A stretch of DNA of 64,000 nt from Staphylococcus cornubiensis (lineage in GTDB: Bacteria > Bacillota > Bacilli > Staphylococcales > Staphylococcaceae), in assembly GCF_900183575.1 (NCBI RefSeq), contig NZ_FXUZ01000001.1:434001-498000 (forward strand). Direction: 5' to 3'. Below the pieces are notes generated by a model. The model did not search any database. It was not told the DNA's origin and saw nothing but the letters and a program-made list of their open reading frames with translations. Of this stretch, positions 47,373 through 59,446 are shown piece by piece (positions within the stretch are counted from its first letter, which is position 1; the number at the start of each line of letters is the position of its first letter). The position numbers and the translations under genes are program-made.

Positions 47373-49783
47373 CTAGTCAACATACAAGTCTTCAATTTCA
47401 CCGAACGTACTCGTATCTACCACAAAACTACCATTTGTGTACTGCTCTGACAAGTGGATGTCTTTAATCAATCCTGTTAGCTCATCTTGTTGAGAGACAA
47501 GTCGATATTGTGACTGTTCAGGACGACATACACGTGCTGCCACGACACGATGAGGTTGCTTTTTCAACTCTTTTAATAACGTAATACCGCGTTGTGCACG
47601 TTTCGCTTGTTGTAGCACTTTAAAATCAATACGTTTCAAGGCACCACGCTGCGTCGCAATTAAAATTGTATCCTCAGCTTGTACATGATCAACCATAACG
47701 ACATGATCTTCATCCTTTAAGTTAATGGCTTTAATACCTGCTGCACGTAGACCTGTATCTGGTAGTTCTGACAATGGATACGTGAGTGACATACCTCGGT
47801 GTGTTAAAAGTGTAATGAGTTGTGATGACGCATCAGCTGGTAAATGCATCACTGAAATCAACGCATCGCCTTCTTTCACTTTCATCGCAACAAGTGGCTT
47901 CGTTGTACGTGAAGACTTAAAGCCAGACAATAAGCTTTTCTTAATCATACCTTGGCGTGTCGCCGTAATAATCGCAGTATCATCATTAAAATCAGACACC
48001 GTATAACAATTTACTACACGCTCGTCTTCTTCAATTGGCACGATTTGTGACACATGTTGACCTAAATCTTTCCATTTCACATCAGGCAATTTATGTACTG
48101 GTATGAGAAGGTATCGGCCTTTGTTCGTGAAGACCATCGCATAATCTTGCGTGTTTGTTTCAATGATCTTCAACACGCCGTCACGTTCTTTTAACCCGAT
48201 TTCTTCTTTGCCACTCGCATTGAAGCTTCTTAACGACGTACGTTTAATATACCCTTCTTGCGTCAGACTTAACATCACTGTTTCACTTGGCACGATGACT
48301 TCTTTATCGATTTTGATCTCAGAAATCTTCTCTTCAATGACCGATAGACGTGGTTGTTTAAATTGCTTTTTAATCGCAGTCAACTCTTCTTTAATCACAT
48401 CGAGTAAAGCGTCATGATTTTCTAAAATATGTTTCAGTGCTGCAATTTTTTGTTTTAACGCATCATACTCTTCTTGCAATGCCACAATATCAGTATTCGT
48501 TAAACGATATAGCTGTAACATCACAATCGCTTCTGCTTGTGCTTCTGTAAAATCGTATGTTTCAACTAAATTATCTTTCGCATCACGTTTATTTTTTGAG
48601 TTTCGAATTAACGCGATGACTTCATCGAGAATTGAGAGGGCCTTCATCAACCCTTCTACAATGTGCATACGCTCTTCAGTATGTTTTAAATCAAAGCTTG
48701 TACGACGTGTAACAACCTCAATTTGATGGTTCAGATAACTGCTAATAATCGGTTTAATGCCCATTAATTTTGGGCGTCCTTCTGTGATTGCAACCATATT
48801 GAAGTTATATGCGACTTGCAAATCTGTATTTTTATATAAAAAGTTTAAAATCGATGTCGCATTTACATCTTTTTTCAATTCTACAGCGACACGTAAACCA
48901 CTTCGATCGGTTTCATCACGCACTTCTACAATACCTTCTACTTTTTTGTCTGCACGTAATTCATCAATCTTTTTCACGAGACTACTTTTATTCACTTCAT
49001 AAGGAATTTCTGTCACAACAATTTGACTACGACCATTACGCAACGTTTCAATGTCAGCTTTTGCACGTACGATGACCTTCCCTTTACCTGTCTCATAAGC
49101 CTTTTTAATGCCATCGACACCTTGGACAATTCCACCTGTAGGAAAATCTGGACCTTTCATATATTTCATGAGCTGTTTCACTGTAATTTCAGGATTGTCG
49201 ATATATTTTAACGTCGCTGTAATCACTTCAGCTAAATTGTGTGGTGGAATATCAGTTGCATAACCTGCTGAAATCCCAGTAGAACCATTCACCAATAAAT
49301 TTGGAAAACGTGCCGGTAAAACCATGGGCTCCATTTCAGTGTCATCATAGTTCGGTACAAAATCGACAGTATCTTTATTAATATCACGTAAAATTTGCTC
49401 AGATAACTGACTTAATTTCGCTTCAGTATAACGCATCGCAGCAGGAGGATCATTGTCAATACTCCCGTTGTTCCCATGCATTTCAACGAGCACGTGACGC
49501 AGTTTCCAATCTTGACTCAAACGTACCATCGCATCGTACACCGAAATATCACCATGCGGATGGAGCTGCCCAATAACGTCCCCGACTGTCTTTGCACTTT
49601 TACGAAAATGTTTATCGTACGTATTACCATTCGAATACATAGAATAGAGAATACGACGCTGCACCGGCTTCAAACCATCGCGTACATCCGGCAATGCACG
49701 CTCTTGAATGATGTATTTACTATAGCGACCAAAACGATCACCAATGACATCGACTAAAGGTAAATTTTGGATGATTTCAGTCA

Positions 49784-49784
<1 letters not shown>
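47373..49784 (-). CDS. parC: DNA topoisomerase IV subunit A, with Ile at position 80
   Basis: Breakage-reunion subunit (GrlA) that decatenates daughter chromosomes with ParE. Catalytic tyrosine lies in MRYTEAKLS, and the C-terminal beta-pinwheel blades are intact; 803 residues. The quinolone-resistance region reads [12 protein letters not shown] (residues 75-86): codon 80 is ATT (isoleucine; plus-strand 49545-49547) where susceptible staphylococci have serine. S80I is a well-known first-step fluoroquinolone-resistance mutation. Asp84 is, as I recall, the normal residue in the S. intermedius group. Its ATG overlaps the parE stop by one base. Confidence 0.96.
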
Positions 49785-51781
<1,997 letters not shown>

Positions 51782-51797
51782 TCAATTCCCCTCCTAC

Positions 51798-51809
51798 AAA
51801 CATACGTTC
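51798..51809 (-). promoter_or_regulatory. LexA-like box upstream of parE
   Basis: On the minus strand GAACGTATGTTT, one mismatch from GAACnnnnGTTC, flanked by C and G as in the staphylococcal consensus. As I recall, parEC belongs to the S. aureus SOS regulon. Confidence 0.65.
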
Positions 51810-52073
51810 GTTTATCAAACTATACAATAGCTATTCTTATATAAATTAAAGTAAAATGCAAGCCTGAATCAAAATAGCGGCAAAAATTAATATTATTTTT
51901 ATGCGTACAGCCTATTGATTACAAACTGTTATCTATGTAAAATCATAATCAATCAAAGATACATTTTTAAATTCATTAATAGCATAAAGCAATACAATGA
52001 AACATAAAAAATACATCATTCTTTCTTAAATTATGTTAAAATAGGAGTAGGTACTAAAAGGATGTGAATACTC

Positions 52074-52655
52074 ATGGTGTTAATCCTACTATTCATCGTT
52101 AGCTATTTAATTGGTTCCATACCAAGTGGCTATTTAATTGGTAAGATTTTCTTCAAAAAAGATATTAGAAATTATGGTAGTGGTAATATGGGAGCCACAA
52201 ATAGTTTTCGTGTACTTGGGAAGCCGGCTGGATTTGCGGTCACTTTTTTCGATATATTTAAAGGGTTTATCGTTGTATTTTTACCGATTATATTCAACGT
52301 AGAAATACACGGTTTACTTGTAGGAATTTTTGCAATTATAGGACATGTTTACCCTATTTATTTAAAATTCCAAGGCGGAAAAGCGGTAGCAACAAGTGCT
52401 GGCGTGATGCTTGCAGTCAACCCCATTTTGTTATTAATTCTTGCAGCGATTTTCTTTATAATTTTGAAATTAACAAAATACGTTTCTCTATCAAGTATCA
52501 TTGCGGCGATTTGCTGTGTCATCGGAGCGTTTTTTGTGAGTGACTATATTATGCTCATCACAAGTTTTGTCGTTGCGATATTGTTAATTTATCGACATAT
52601 GAGCAATATTAAACGAATTATTAAAGGAACAGAACCGAAAATTAAATGGATGTAA
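52074..52655 (+). CDS. plsY: Acyl-phosphate glycerol-3-phosphate acyltransferase
   Basis: Integral membrane acyltransferase using acyl phosphate from PlsX to make lysophosphatidic acid, the first membrane step of phospholipid synthesis. The three conserved loops are visible: [11 protein letters not shown] near the N-terminus, [12 protein letters not shown], and [14 protein letters not shown]. 193 residues, about five helices. Divergent from parEC, as in other staphylococci. Its transcript runs into the hairpin that overlaps the next gene's ribosome-binding site. Confidence 0.95.
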   Translation: MVLILLFIVSYLIGSIPSGYLIGKIFFKKDIRNYGSGNMGATNSFRVLGKPAGFAVTFFDIFKGFIVVFLPIIFNVEIHGLLVGIFAIIGHVYPIYLKFQGGKAVATSAGVMLAVNPILLLILAAIFFIILKLTKYVSLSSIIAAICCVIGAFFVSDYIMLITSFVVAILLIYRHMSNIKRIIKGTEPKIKWM

Positions 52656-52680
52656 TCATAAAGTTTTAAATTTCATTGAA

Positions 52681-52736
52681 AACCCCTTACAATAAGGTTG
52701 AATAATTATCACCTTAATATTGAAAGGGGTTTTTTG
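52681..52736 (+). terminator. Hairpin after plsY overlapping the next Shine-Dalgarno
   Basis: AACCCCTT/AAGGGGTT (52681-52688, 52724-52731) and inner AATAAGGT/ACCTTAAT, followed by TTTTT. The 3' arm contains AAAGGGG, the ribosome-binding site of the next gene, so it can act as a terminator or hide that site. Confidence 0.75.
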
Positions 52737-52738
52737 AC

Positions 52739-53044
52739 GTGAAAATCGAACTTACAGATGACGCTGTCCAATGGTTCAAAGACGAGTTAGACTTGCCTGA
52801 AGAAGGTAAAGTCTTACAATTTTATGTACGATATGGCGGCGAATTCCAATTAAAACAAGGCTTCAGTCCTGCCTTCAATGTAGAATTTGAAAGTGATATT
52901 GATGAAATTGGTTTTGAAGAAACATTTAACGATATTCGTATTGTGATTGCTGAAAAAGATGTATGGTATTATGAAGATCACAAACTAAACATCGACATTA
53001 ACGACGATGAAGTCATATATCAAGCTGAGTCTATCGAAGCATAA
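52739..53044 (+). CDS. HesB/IscA-like protein of the YneR type
   Basis: 101-residue acidic protein with the HesB/IscA beta fold ([28 protein letters not shown]), but with no cysteine at all, so it cannot ligate an iron-sulfur cluster like IscA. The Firmicutes YneR/YqkB-like group has this feature and an unknown role. GTG start 52739, with AAAGGGG 9 nt upstream inside a hairpin. It ends at a strong terminator shared with the convergent thioesterase. Confidence 0.82.
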   Translation: MKIELTDDAVQWFKDELDLPEEGKVLQFYVRYGGEFQLKQGFSPAFNVEFESDIDEIGFEETFNDIRIVIAEKDVWYYEDHKLNIDINDDEVIYQAESIEA

Positions 53045-53064
53045 TATGAATCAATCACATATGA

Positions 53065-53122
53065 AAAGGTGTCGAACAAGAAATCTGATTTTGATAACGA
53101 GATTTCTAGTCGACACCTTTTT
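53065..53122. terminator. Bidirectional terminator, HesB-like/thioesterase
   Basis: AAAGGTGTCG/CGACACCTTT with an inner AGAAATC/GATTTCT extension, T and A runs on each side. Confidence 0.88.
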
Positions 53123-53195
53123 GTATTTCAATATCTTTATTAAAACGAGCCTCATCATAGCGCTGATTTGATTTGTTTTCGGAACATGCGCTCTA

Positions 53196-53645
53196 TCATT
53201 TAACTTCTAAATCTTCTCCAGCTTGATTACGTTGGTCAACATCTTGATACACCGCATACCAATTTGGAAATGCTTTATCTAAACGTACTGGTTTCCCAGC
53301 GTCTTTTGTAATGATAACATTATCTGTATAACCTGTTGTGACTAACTCACCTTTGGCATTATAAATTTCATATTGATAACGAGAACGTAAACGCGAAAAT
53401 CGAGATACCCACGTTTTAATCGTCACTTTTTCAGGATAGGTCACACTCTTTTTATAATTGATATTCAGCTCAGTCACTGGCGAAACAATACCCGCCTGCT
53501 CCATTTCTGCATAATCTAATCCAAGCTTACGTATGTAATCCGTGCGCGCGACCTCAAACCATGTTGCATAATTTCCGTGGTAAATCACACCCATTTGATC
53601 CGTTTCTTGATATCTCGCTTCTATTTCAGTCAATGCATAAATCAT
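53196..53645 (-). CDS. Hotdog-fold acyl-CoA thioesterase
   Basis: 149-residue YbgC/FadM-like 4-hydroxybenzoyl-CoA thioesterase family enzyme. The active-site segment YQETDQMGVIYHGNYATWFE contains the usual aspartate and the HGNY motif. Cytosolic, likely tetrameric. The substrate is unknown: fatty acyl-CoA clearance or menaquinone-related hydrolysis are both seen in the family. It lies downstream of acnA on the same strand but separated by a terminator and 300 bp. Confidence 0.85.
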   Translation of the reverse strand: MIYALTEIEARYQETDQMGVIYHGNYATWFEVARTDYIRKLGLDYAEMEQAGIVSPVTELNINYKKSVTYPEKVTIKTWVSRFSRLRSRYQYEIYNAKGELVTTGYTDNVIITKDAGKPVRLDKAFPNWYAVYQDVDQRNQAGEDLEVK

Positions 53646-53945
53646 TCTTTAACCTTCTTTCTATTGATCAATGAGGCAAACAACGGTCCCCATATATGAT
53701 GATGCATCTTTTGCTTACTACCTCATCAAATAGTAACCGTGTCGTTGTTTAACTAAATTCTATTATCTCATATTCATCCACTTTTAATACAGCGTGGACC
53801 CCTTATCCTTTATTAAAAGTTTTTACAGAACCACTTCACTTTATAAGTTTACATAATATAATTATATTAAATTCTTTGGCACGATCACTTTTTAACCCCT
53901 TTTCTAAACTCATTAAATTCAACGAGAGCGTGACTTCATGTATGA
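53646..53945. other. 300-bp intergenic region with an AT palindrome
   Basis: Upstream of the thioesterase gene. It holds a perfect 16-bp palindrome TAATATAATTATATTA at 53854-53869, reminiscent of PerR/Fur-type boxes. I see no gene in this stretch. Confidence 0.45.
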
Positions 53946-53949
53946 GAGG

Positions 53950-53990
53950 CTAAAAAAGGATTAGCACCTCATATGGGCACTAATCCTTTA
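53950..53990 (-). terminator. Terminator of acnA
   Basis: AAGGATTAGTGCCC and its partner ending CTAATCCTT, followed by TTTTTT on the minus strand. Confidence 0.88.
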
Positions 53991-54008
53991 TTAAAATCAT
54001 AGGTTATA

Positions 54009-56714
54009 TTAGTTAGAAGCTAATTTCTTACGTAATACAAGTTGTAAAATACCGCCATGACGATAGTAATCAATTTCGACATTTGAATCGAAACGTGCAG
54101 TCGCATCAAATTCGACTGTTGTACCATCTTCTTTAGTCGCTGTTACTTTAACAGTTTGACCTGGTTGAACATTTTCATCAATATTCACAGCAATTGTTTC
54201 TTTACCGTCTAAACCTAATGTATCTGCAGATTCGCCTTCTTTAAATTGTAAAGGCAACACACCCATCATCACTAAGTTAGAGCGGTGAATACGTTCGTAG
54301 CTTTGTGCAATAACTGTTTTAACACCTAAAAGATTGGTACCTTTTGCTGCCCAGTCACGTGAAGATCCCATACCGTAGTCGTTACCTGCTAACACAACTA
54401 AACCAGTACCGTCTTCTTTATATTTCATTGCTGCATCGAAAATTGGCATCACTTCACCCGTTGGCCAGTAAGTTGTGAATCCACCTTCTGTACCTGGCGC
54501 AAGTTGGTTTTTAATACGGATGTTCGCAAATGTACCACGTACCATCACTTCATGATTACCACGACGAGAACCATAAGAGTTGAAATCACGTGGAGATACA
54601 CCATTTGCTGTTAAATATTGACCTGCTGGCGTATCTTTACCAATCGCACCTGCTGGAGAAATGTGGTCCGTTGTCACTGAATCGCCGAATTTACCCATTA
54701 CACGTAAGTTTGATAATGGTTGAATAGCGCTAGGTTCTTTTGATAAACCTTGGAAGAACGTTGGATTTTGAATGTATGTTGATTGTGGATCAAAGTCATA
54801 CAATGGTTGATCTGTCGTATCGATTTGGTTCCATAATTCGTTGTTGTCATACACGCTCTTATATTCTTCTTTAAATAATTCAGGTGTTACAACGCTTTCA
54901 ACTGCGTCAGCCACTTCTTGAATTGATGGCCAAATATCTTTCAAGAATACATCATTACCTTGTTGGTCTTGACCTAATGCTTCGTTATGAAGATCGATGT
55001 CCACCGTACCTGCTAATGCATACGCAACAACAAGTGGTGGTGAAGCAAGATAGTTCGCTTTCACTAATGGATGGATACGACCTTCGAAGTTACGGTTACC
55101 TGATAACACAGAAGTTACAAGTAAATCTTCGTCAGCAATCGCTTTTTCAATTTCTTCTAGTAATGGACCTGAGTTACCGATACAAGTTGTACAACCGTAA
55201 CCTACTAAGTTAAAGCCCAATTGATCTAAGTAACTTTGTAAACCTGAATCACGTAAGTAACCTGTAACGACTTTTGAACCTGGTGCTAAAGATGTCTTCA
55301 CATAAGATGGCACCGCTAAACCTTTTTCAACTGCTTTTTTCGCTAATAAACCTGCACCTAACATCACGTATGGGTTAGATGTGTTCGTACAAGATGTAAT
55401 CGCAGCAATCGCAATATCCCCTGTTGTCATTTCAGTTGTTGAGCCGTCTTTAAAGTTGACTGTCGCTGTTTTATCGAATTCTGCTTTATCTAAACCATGA
55501 CCTTGGTTACCTGCTGGTGCTGTAACAGATTTTTCGAATTCTTTTTTCATGTCGCTTAAGAAAATTAAATCTTGCGGACGTTTAGGACCTGATAAAGAAG
55601 CCTCAACTGTTGATAAATCTAAATCTACCACATCTGTATAGTTTGGCTCTTCATTGACATCAAAGAATAAGTGGTTTTGTTTTAAATATTTCTCAACTGT
55701 TTCAATATGCTCTTCTGTACGACCTGTTAAACGTAAGTATTTTAAAGTTTCGTCGTCAACTGGGAAGAAACCACAAGTCGCACCATATTCAGGCGCCATA
55801 TTCGCAATTGTCGCACGGTCTGCAAGTGGTAATTTGTCTACACCAGGACCAAAGAACTCAACGAATTTTCCAACAACACCTTTTTTACGCAATAATTCAG
55901 TTACGCGTAAGGCTAAGTCTGTCGCGTTTGCACCTTGAGGTAATTCATTTGTTAAACGTACACCAATCACTTCTGGAATTGGGAAGTATGAAGGTTGACC
56001 GAGCATACCCGCTTCAGCTTCAATACCACCAACGCCCCAGCCAAGTACACCGAGACCGTTAATCATTGTTGTATGAGAGTCTGTACCCACTAATGTATCA
56101 GGGAATGCAACTTGTTCGCCATTTTCTTCACGAACATGTACCACATTGGCTAAATACTCTAAGTTAACTTGGTGAACGATACCTGTTGCTGGTGGTACAG
56201 CGTTATAATTATCAAACGCTTTTGTCGCCCAGTTTAAAAATTGGTAACGCTCATAGTTACGTTCAAACTCTAATTTCATGTTGCGATCTAACGCTTCAGG
56301 ATTTGCATAGCTATCAACTTGTACTGAGTGGTCGATAACTAAGTCCACTGGTACTTCTGGATTGATTTTAGATAAGTCCCCACCGACATCATCCATTGCT
56401 TTACGTAATGATGCCAAGTCCACTACTGCTGGCACACCTGTAAAGTCTTGTAAAATAACACGTGATGGCTTGAATGGCACTTCACCTTTTTCATTTTCTT
56501 TACCAAAAGTTGAAAGTGCTTTAATGTGCTCGTCAGTAATGACAAACCCATCTTCTTGACGTAATACAGATTCAAGTAATACACGAATTGAGTATGGCAA
56601 ACGACTAATTTGTGTGTAACCTTGCTCTTCTAAAGTGTTTAAATCGTAATACGTTAAATGCTTACCATTTAACTGGAATGACTTTTTTGCTTGTTCTTTT
56701 AAATTTGAAGCCAT
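54009..56714 (-). CDS. acnA: Aconitate hydratase
   Basis: TCA-cycle aconitase converting citrate to isocitrate through a [4Fe-4S] cluster. Cluster cysteines are in [10 protein letters not shown] and [11 protein letters not shown]; the C-terminal swivel domain carries [10 protein letters not shown] and [10 protein letters not shown]. 901 residues, full length. The ATG follows AGGGGGG. A good sigma-A promoter lies 40 bp upstream and a Fur-like box about 175 bp upstream. Iron control of aconitase (via Fur or the sRNA IsrR) is an established theme in S. aureus. Confidence 0.96.
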   Translation of the reverse strand: MASNLKEQAKKSFQLNGKHLTYYDLNTLEEQGYTQISRLPYSIRVLLESVLRQEDGFVITDEHIKALSTFGKENEKGEVPFKPSRVILQDFTGVPAVVDLASLRKAMDDVGGDLSKINPEVPVDLVIDHSVQVDSYANPEALDRNMKLEFERNYERYQFLNWATKAFDNYNAVPPATGIVHQVNLEYLANVVHVREENGEQVAFPDTLVGTDSHTTMINGLGVLGWGVGGIEAEAGMLGQPSYFPIPEVIGVRLTNELPQGANATDLALRVTELLRKKGVVGKFVEFFGPGVDKLPLADRATIANMAPEYGATCGFFPVDDETLKYLRLTGRTEEHIETVEKYLKQNHLFFDVNEEPNYTDVVDLDLSTVEASLSGPKRPQDLIFLSDMKKEFEKSVTAPAGNQGHGLDKAEFDKTATVNFKDGSTTEMTTGDIAIAAITSCTNTSNPYVMLGAGLLAKKAVEKGLAVPSYVKTSLAPGSKVVTGYLRDSGLQSYLDQLGFNLVGYGCTTCIGNSGPLLEEIEKAIADEDLLVTSVLSGNRNFEGRIHPLVKANYLASPPLVVAYALAGTVDIDLHNEALGQDQQGNDVFLKDIWPSIQEVADAVESVVTPELFKEEYKSVYDNNELWNQIDTTDQPLYDFDPQSTYIQNPTFFQGLSKEPSAIQPLSNLRVMGKFGDSVTTDHISPAGAIGKDTPAGQYLTANGVSPRDFNSYGSRRGNHEVMVRGTFANIRIKNQLAPGTEGGFTTYWPTGEVMPIFDAAMKYKEDGTGLVVLAGNDYGMGSSRDWAAKGTNLLGVKTVIAQSYERIHRSNLVMMGVLPLQFKEGESADTLGLDGKETIAVNIDENVQPGQTVKVTATKEDGTTVEFDATARFDSNVEIDYYRHGGILQLVLRKKLASN

Positions 56715-56753
56715 TGAATATCCCCCCTGATATTTTTATATGCCGTTTATTTA

Positions 56754-56782
56754 ATTGTATAATTAACGCTTTATGAAAACAA
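56754..56782 (-). promoter_or_regulatory. Sigma-A promoter of acnA
   Basis: On the minus strand TTGTTT (56777-56782) and TACAAT (56754-56759) with a 17-bp spacer; start point near 56747. Confidence 0.75.
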
Positions 56783-56887
56783 CTAAATGGAGAGCAAAAG
56801 TAACCATTTGGAGTTTTGACTTTCTAATCAGTTGCTATAAGTAAAAGTTATAATATTGATATAGCGTTATAAGTATATGTTATTAAT

Positions 56888-56902
56888 TGAGAATGATTTT
56901 CA
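56888..56902. promoter_or_regulatory. Fur-like box upstream of acnA
   Basis: TGAGAATgATTTTCA fits the 7-1-7 Fur dyad (TGATAATnATTATCA) with two mismatches. It lies between the BCCT terminator and the acnA promoter. Confidence 0.6.
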
Positions 56903-56953
56903 ATAACATAGTTGAATAGAGGTAGCTAGATGGACTTCAGCGTAATAAGCGCA

Positions 56954-56990
56954 TTAAAAAACGGCTGATGATATGCAATCACCAACCGTA
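56954..56990 (-). terminator. Terminator of the second BCCT gene
   Basis: On the minus strand ACGGTTGGTGA pairs with TCATCAGCCGT with two G-U pairs, followed by TTTTTT. Confidence 0.85.
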
Positions 56991-57001
56991 AAAAGTCATT
57001 T

Positions 57002-58636
57002 TTATTTTTCTTGTTCGCGTAAGCTTTTACGTTTTGAAATTAATTCATCTTCATAATCTTGTTGTGAATTTGCAACGTATTCTTTCAAACGATGCTTATT
57101 CGGCGTTAATGTAAGGCCTAAGAATTTACGCTCTTTATTGGCATCTTTATAGAAACTAATCATCATCAATATCACAATAAAGGAGAATGGCAATGCACTA
57201 ATAATCGCCGCACTTTGCAATGCATTTAAACCTGCTTCGCCGTCACCACCACCTGAAAGTAACAGAACAAATGCGATTAGTGATTGTGCAATCCCCCAAG
57301 TCACTTTAATGAATGAGCTTGGGTTAAGGGAACCATTCGTTGTTTGCATACCTAAAACGAATGTCGCTGAATCTGCTGAAGTAATAAAGAATGATGCGAT
57401 TAATAATAAAGCAATCATAGACAGTACCATACCAAGTGGCACATGGTTGAATACACCGAACAGTTGTGTTTCTGCTGACATATCAAAAATTTCTTTATGT
57501 TTTTTAGCAGTTTCAATACCTAATACGCCAAATACACTAAACCAAATGAAACTTACGATAACAGGTACAAGTAAGACCCCAGAAATAAATTCTCGAATTG
57601 AACGTCCTTTAGATACACGCGCGATGAACACGCCGACGAATGGGCTCCAACTTAACCACCAACCCCAATAGTAAAGTGTCCAGTCAGACATCCATTCACG
57701 CTTTTGTGGGTTCGTAGCAGCTGCATCAAAGCTGTTGAATAAGAAACTATTTAAAAGGCTACCTGTTGAACTTGTAAACATATTTAAAATTAACACTGTC
57801 GGTCCAACAATTAAACCGGCAACTAACAATAATGTACCAAGTCCAATGTTTAAATTACTTAAATATTGAATACCTTTGCTTAAACCTGACCAAGCACTCA
57901 TGATAAATAAAATCGTAACGACTACAATAATGATAGATTGCGTCACAATTGTATTAGGTAAACCGAATAAGTAATTCAAACCACCTGAGATTTGTAATGC
58001 CCCCATACCAAGTGAAACTGCAACACCAATCACTGTTGCAAACACTGCTAACACATCGATAATTGTTCCGACAATACCATCGACATGATCTCCCAAGATT
58101 GGGCGTAACGTTTTAGAGAGTAATCCCGGTTCTCCCTTTCTAAATTGTGCATACGCTAACGCTAACGCAACGACACCATAAACTGCCCATGCATGAAAGC
58201 CCCAGTGGAAGAAAGTCGCACGCAATGATTCAGTAAATGCTTCCGTAGACTGTGGGTCTGCATTTGGGGGTGACGCAAAGTGTGAAATCGGTTCAGCTGC
58301 ACCATAGAATACAAGACCGATACCCATACCAGCACTAAACAACATCGCAAACCAAGAAATTGTGTTGAATTCTGGTTTATCGTTAGGGCGTCCCAATTTC
58401 AATTTCCCAATTGGGCTAAAAATTAAAAAGATACAGAAGAACACGATAATCGTAGTTAAAATAAGATAATACCAACCCAGTTTATCTGTAATCCAAAGTT
58501 TTATCGTATTCGTAAATTCACCAAATTGCGTTGGAATGAATACACCAATTAGTACAATCGCAAAGACAATAATCGCACTAATTAAGAATACAGGAGAAAA
58601 CTTCTTACCATTTGGTTCTGGAGTTGAAGAATTCAT
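57002..58636 (-). CDS. opuD: BCCT-family glycine betaine transporter
   Basis: Second BCCT carrier of the window, 544 residues, 12 helices, with FSAGMGIGLVFYG and YYWGWWLSWSPFVG. It is similar along its whole length to the 4.7-kb BCCT protein, differing mostly at the ends and in loops. By position (between acnA and mscL) it corresponds to opuD2 of S. aureus. The ATG follows GGGAG. Its neighbour MscL releases osmolytes on down-shock, so the pair cover opposite osmotic responses. Confidence 0.9.
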   Translation of the reverse strand: MNSSTPEPNGKKFSPVFLISAIIVFAIVLIGVFIPTQFGEFTNTIKLWITDKLGWYYLILTTIIVFFCIFLIFSPIGKLKLGRPNDKPEFNTISWFAMLFSAGMGIGLVFYGAAEPISHFASPPNADPQSTEAFTESLRATFFHWGFHAWAVYGVVALALAYAQFRKGEPGLLSKTLRPILGDHVDGIVGTIIDVLAVFATVIGVAVSLGMGALQISGGLNYLFGLPNTIVTQSIIIVVVTILFIMSAWSGLSKGIQYLSNLNIGLGTLLLVAGLIVGPTVLILNMFTSSTGSLLNSFLFNSFDAAATNPQKREWMSDWTLYYWGWWLSWSPFVGVFIARVSKGRSIREFISGVLLVPVIVSFIWFSVFGVLGIETAKKHKEIFDMSAETQLFGVFNHVPLGMVLSMIALLLIASFFITSADSATFVLGMQTTNGSLNPSSFIKVTWGIAQSLIAFVLLLSGGGDGEAGLNALQSAAIISALPFSFIVILMMISFYKDANKERKFLGLTLTPNKHRLKEYVANSQQDYEDELISKRKSLREQEK

Positions 58637-58803
58637 AAAATAACATACTCCCTTTCCTAATATTAAATTTTAAGTACTAGACACTAATAATTAAAAAAAC
58701 TCAATAATTAAATTAAAAGTGCAATCGACATATATACCATAACAAAACATTATCATATAATCAATGTACTGAAAAATGTAAGGATTTTTACGAAAATTTC
58801 GTA

Positions 58804-58831
58804 TTGCAATAATTTTTCTTTAGTGTATAAT
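58804..58831 (+). promoter_or_regulatory. Promoter of mscL
   Basis: TTGCAA (58804-58809) and TATAAT (58826-58831), spacer 16 bp. Confidence 0.75.
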
Positions 58832-58874
58832 CATTTTTGTTATTCAAATATATACAATTAGAGGTGAATTGGAC

Positions 58875-59234
58875 ATGCTACAAGAATTTAAAGACTTTGC
58901 CTTAAAAGGTAACGTACTTGATTTAGCTATCGCTGTCGTTATGGGGGCCGCTTTTAATAAAATCGTTACATCTTTAGTTGAAAATATCATCATGCCATTA
59001 ATCGGTTTATTATTCGGCGAAGTAGACTTTGCGAAAAACTGGTCAATGTATGGTATTAAATATGGTATTTTCATTCAATCTATTATCGACTTTATTATTA
59101 TCGCATTTGCATTATTCATTTTTGTTAAAATTGCAAATACTGTAGTGAAACCAAAAGAAGAAGAAGTTGTCGTAGAAGAAAATATTGTATTATTAACTGA
59201 AATTCGTGACTTATTACGTAAAGGCAGTAAATAA
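58875..59234 (+). CDS. mscL: Large-conductance mechanosensitive channel MscL
   Basis: Homopentameric safety valve that opens at extreme membrane tension. N-terminal amphipathic helix [14 protein letters not shown]1 [15 protein letters not shown] with the pore glycine and alanine, TM2 [18 protein letters not shown], and a C-terminal bundle [15 protein letters not shown] 58875 gives the canonical start; TTG 58869 would add two residues. GAGGTG lies 8 nt upstream. About 119 residues, the normal length. It has its own promoter and terminator. Confidence 0.97.
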   Translation: MLQEFKDFALKGNVLDLAIAVVMGAAFNKIVTSLVENIIMPLIGLLFGEVDFAKNWSMYGIKYGIFIQSIIDFIIIAFALFIFVKIANTVVKPKEEEVVVEENIVLLTEIRDLLRKGSK

Positions 59235-59249
59235 TAAGGACTAAGTGAT

Positions 59250-59282
59250 AGGGCTAGGACATTAAGTTGTTCTAGCCCTTCT
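59250..59282 (+). terminator. Terminator of mscL
   Basis: AGGGCTAG and CTAGCCCT, then CTTCTCTT. On the complementary strand the loop contains AACTTAATGT. Confidence 0.82.
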
Positions 59283-59402
59283 CTTATTGATCGGACGCCC
59301 TTTATAACATTCAAACAAGCCATCAACAAGGTTGAATTTGTCACTAAAATACGGATACTCTGATTTGCTTATATTCAAAAACTGACGAATCGCTTCACTG
59401 TT
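59262..59402 (-). pseudogene. Protein-like relic frame between mscL and sbcC
   Basis: On the minus strand an open frame reads SEAIRQFLNISKSEYPYFSD and continues as KFNLVDGLFECYKGRPINKR to a stop inside the mscL terminator, with an in-frame TAA at its 5' edge and no start codon. The composition is strongly protein-like, unlike typical noise. It looks like the 3' fragment of a lost gene. I cannot identify the family. Confidence 0.4.
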
Positions 59403-59446
59403 TTAGATGTTGAATTAATACAAGAGTAGCAAAAAGACAGCTACAC

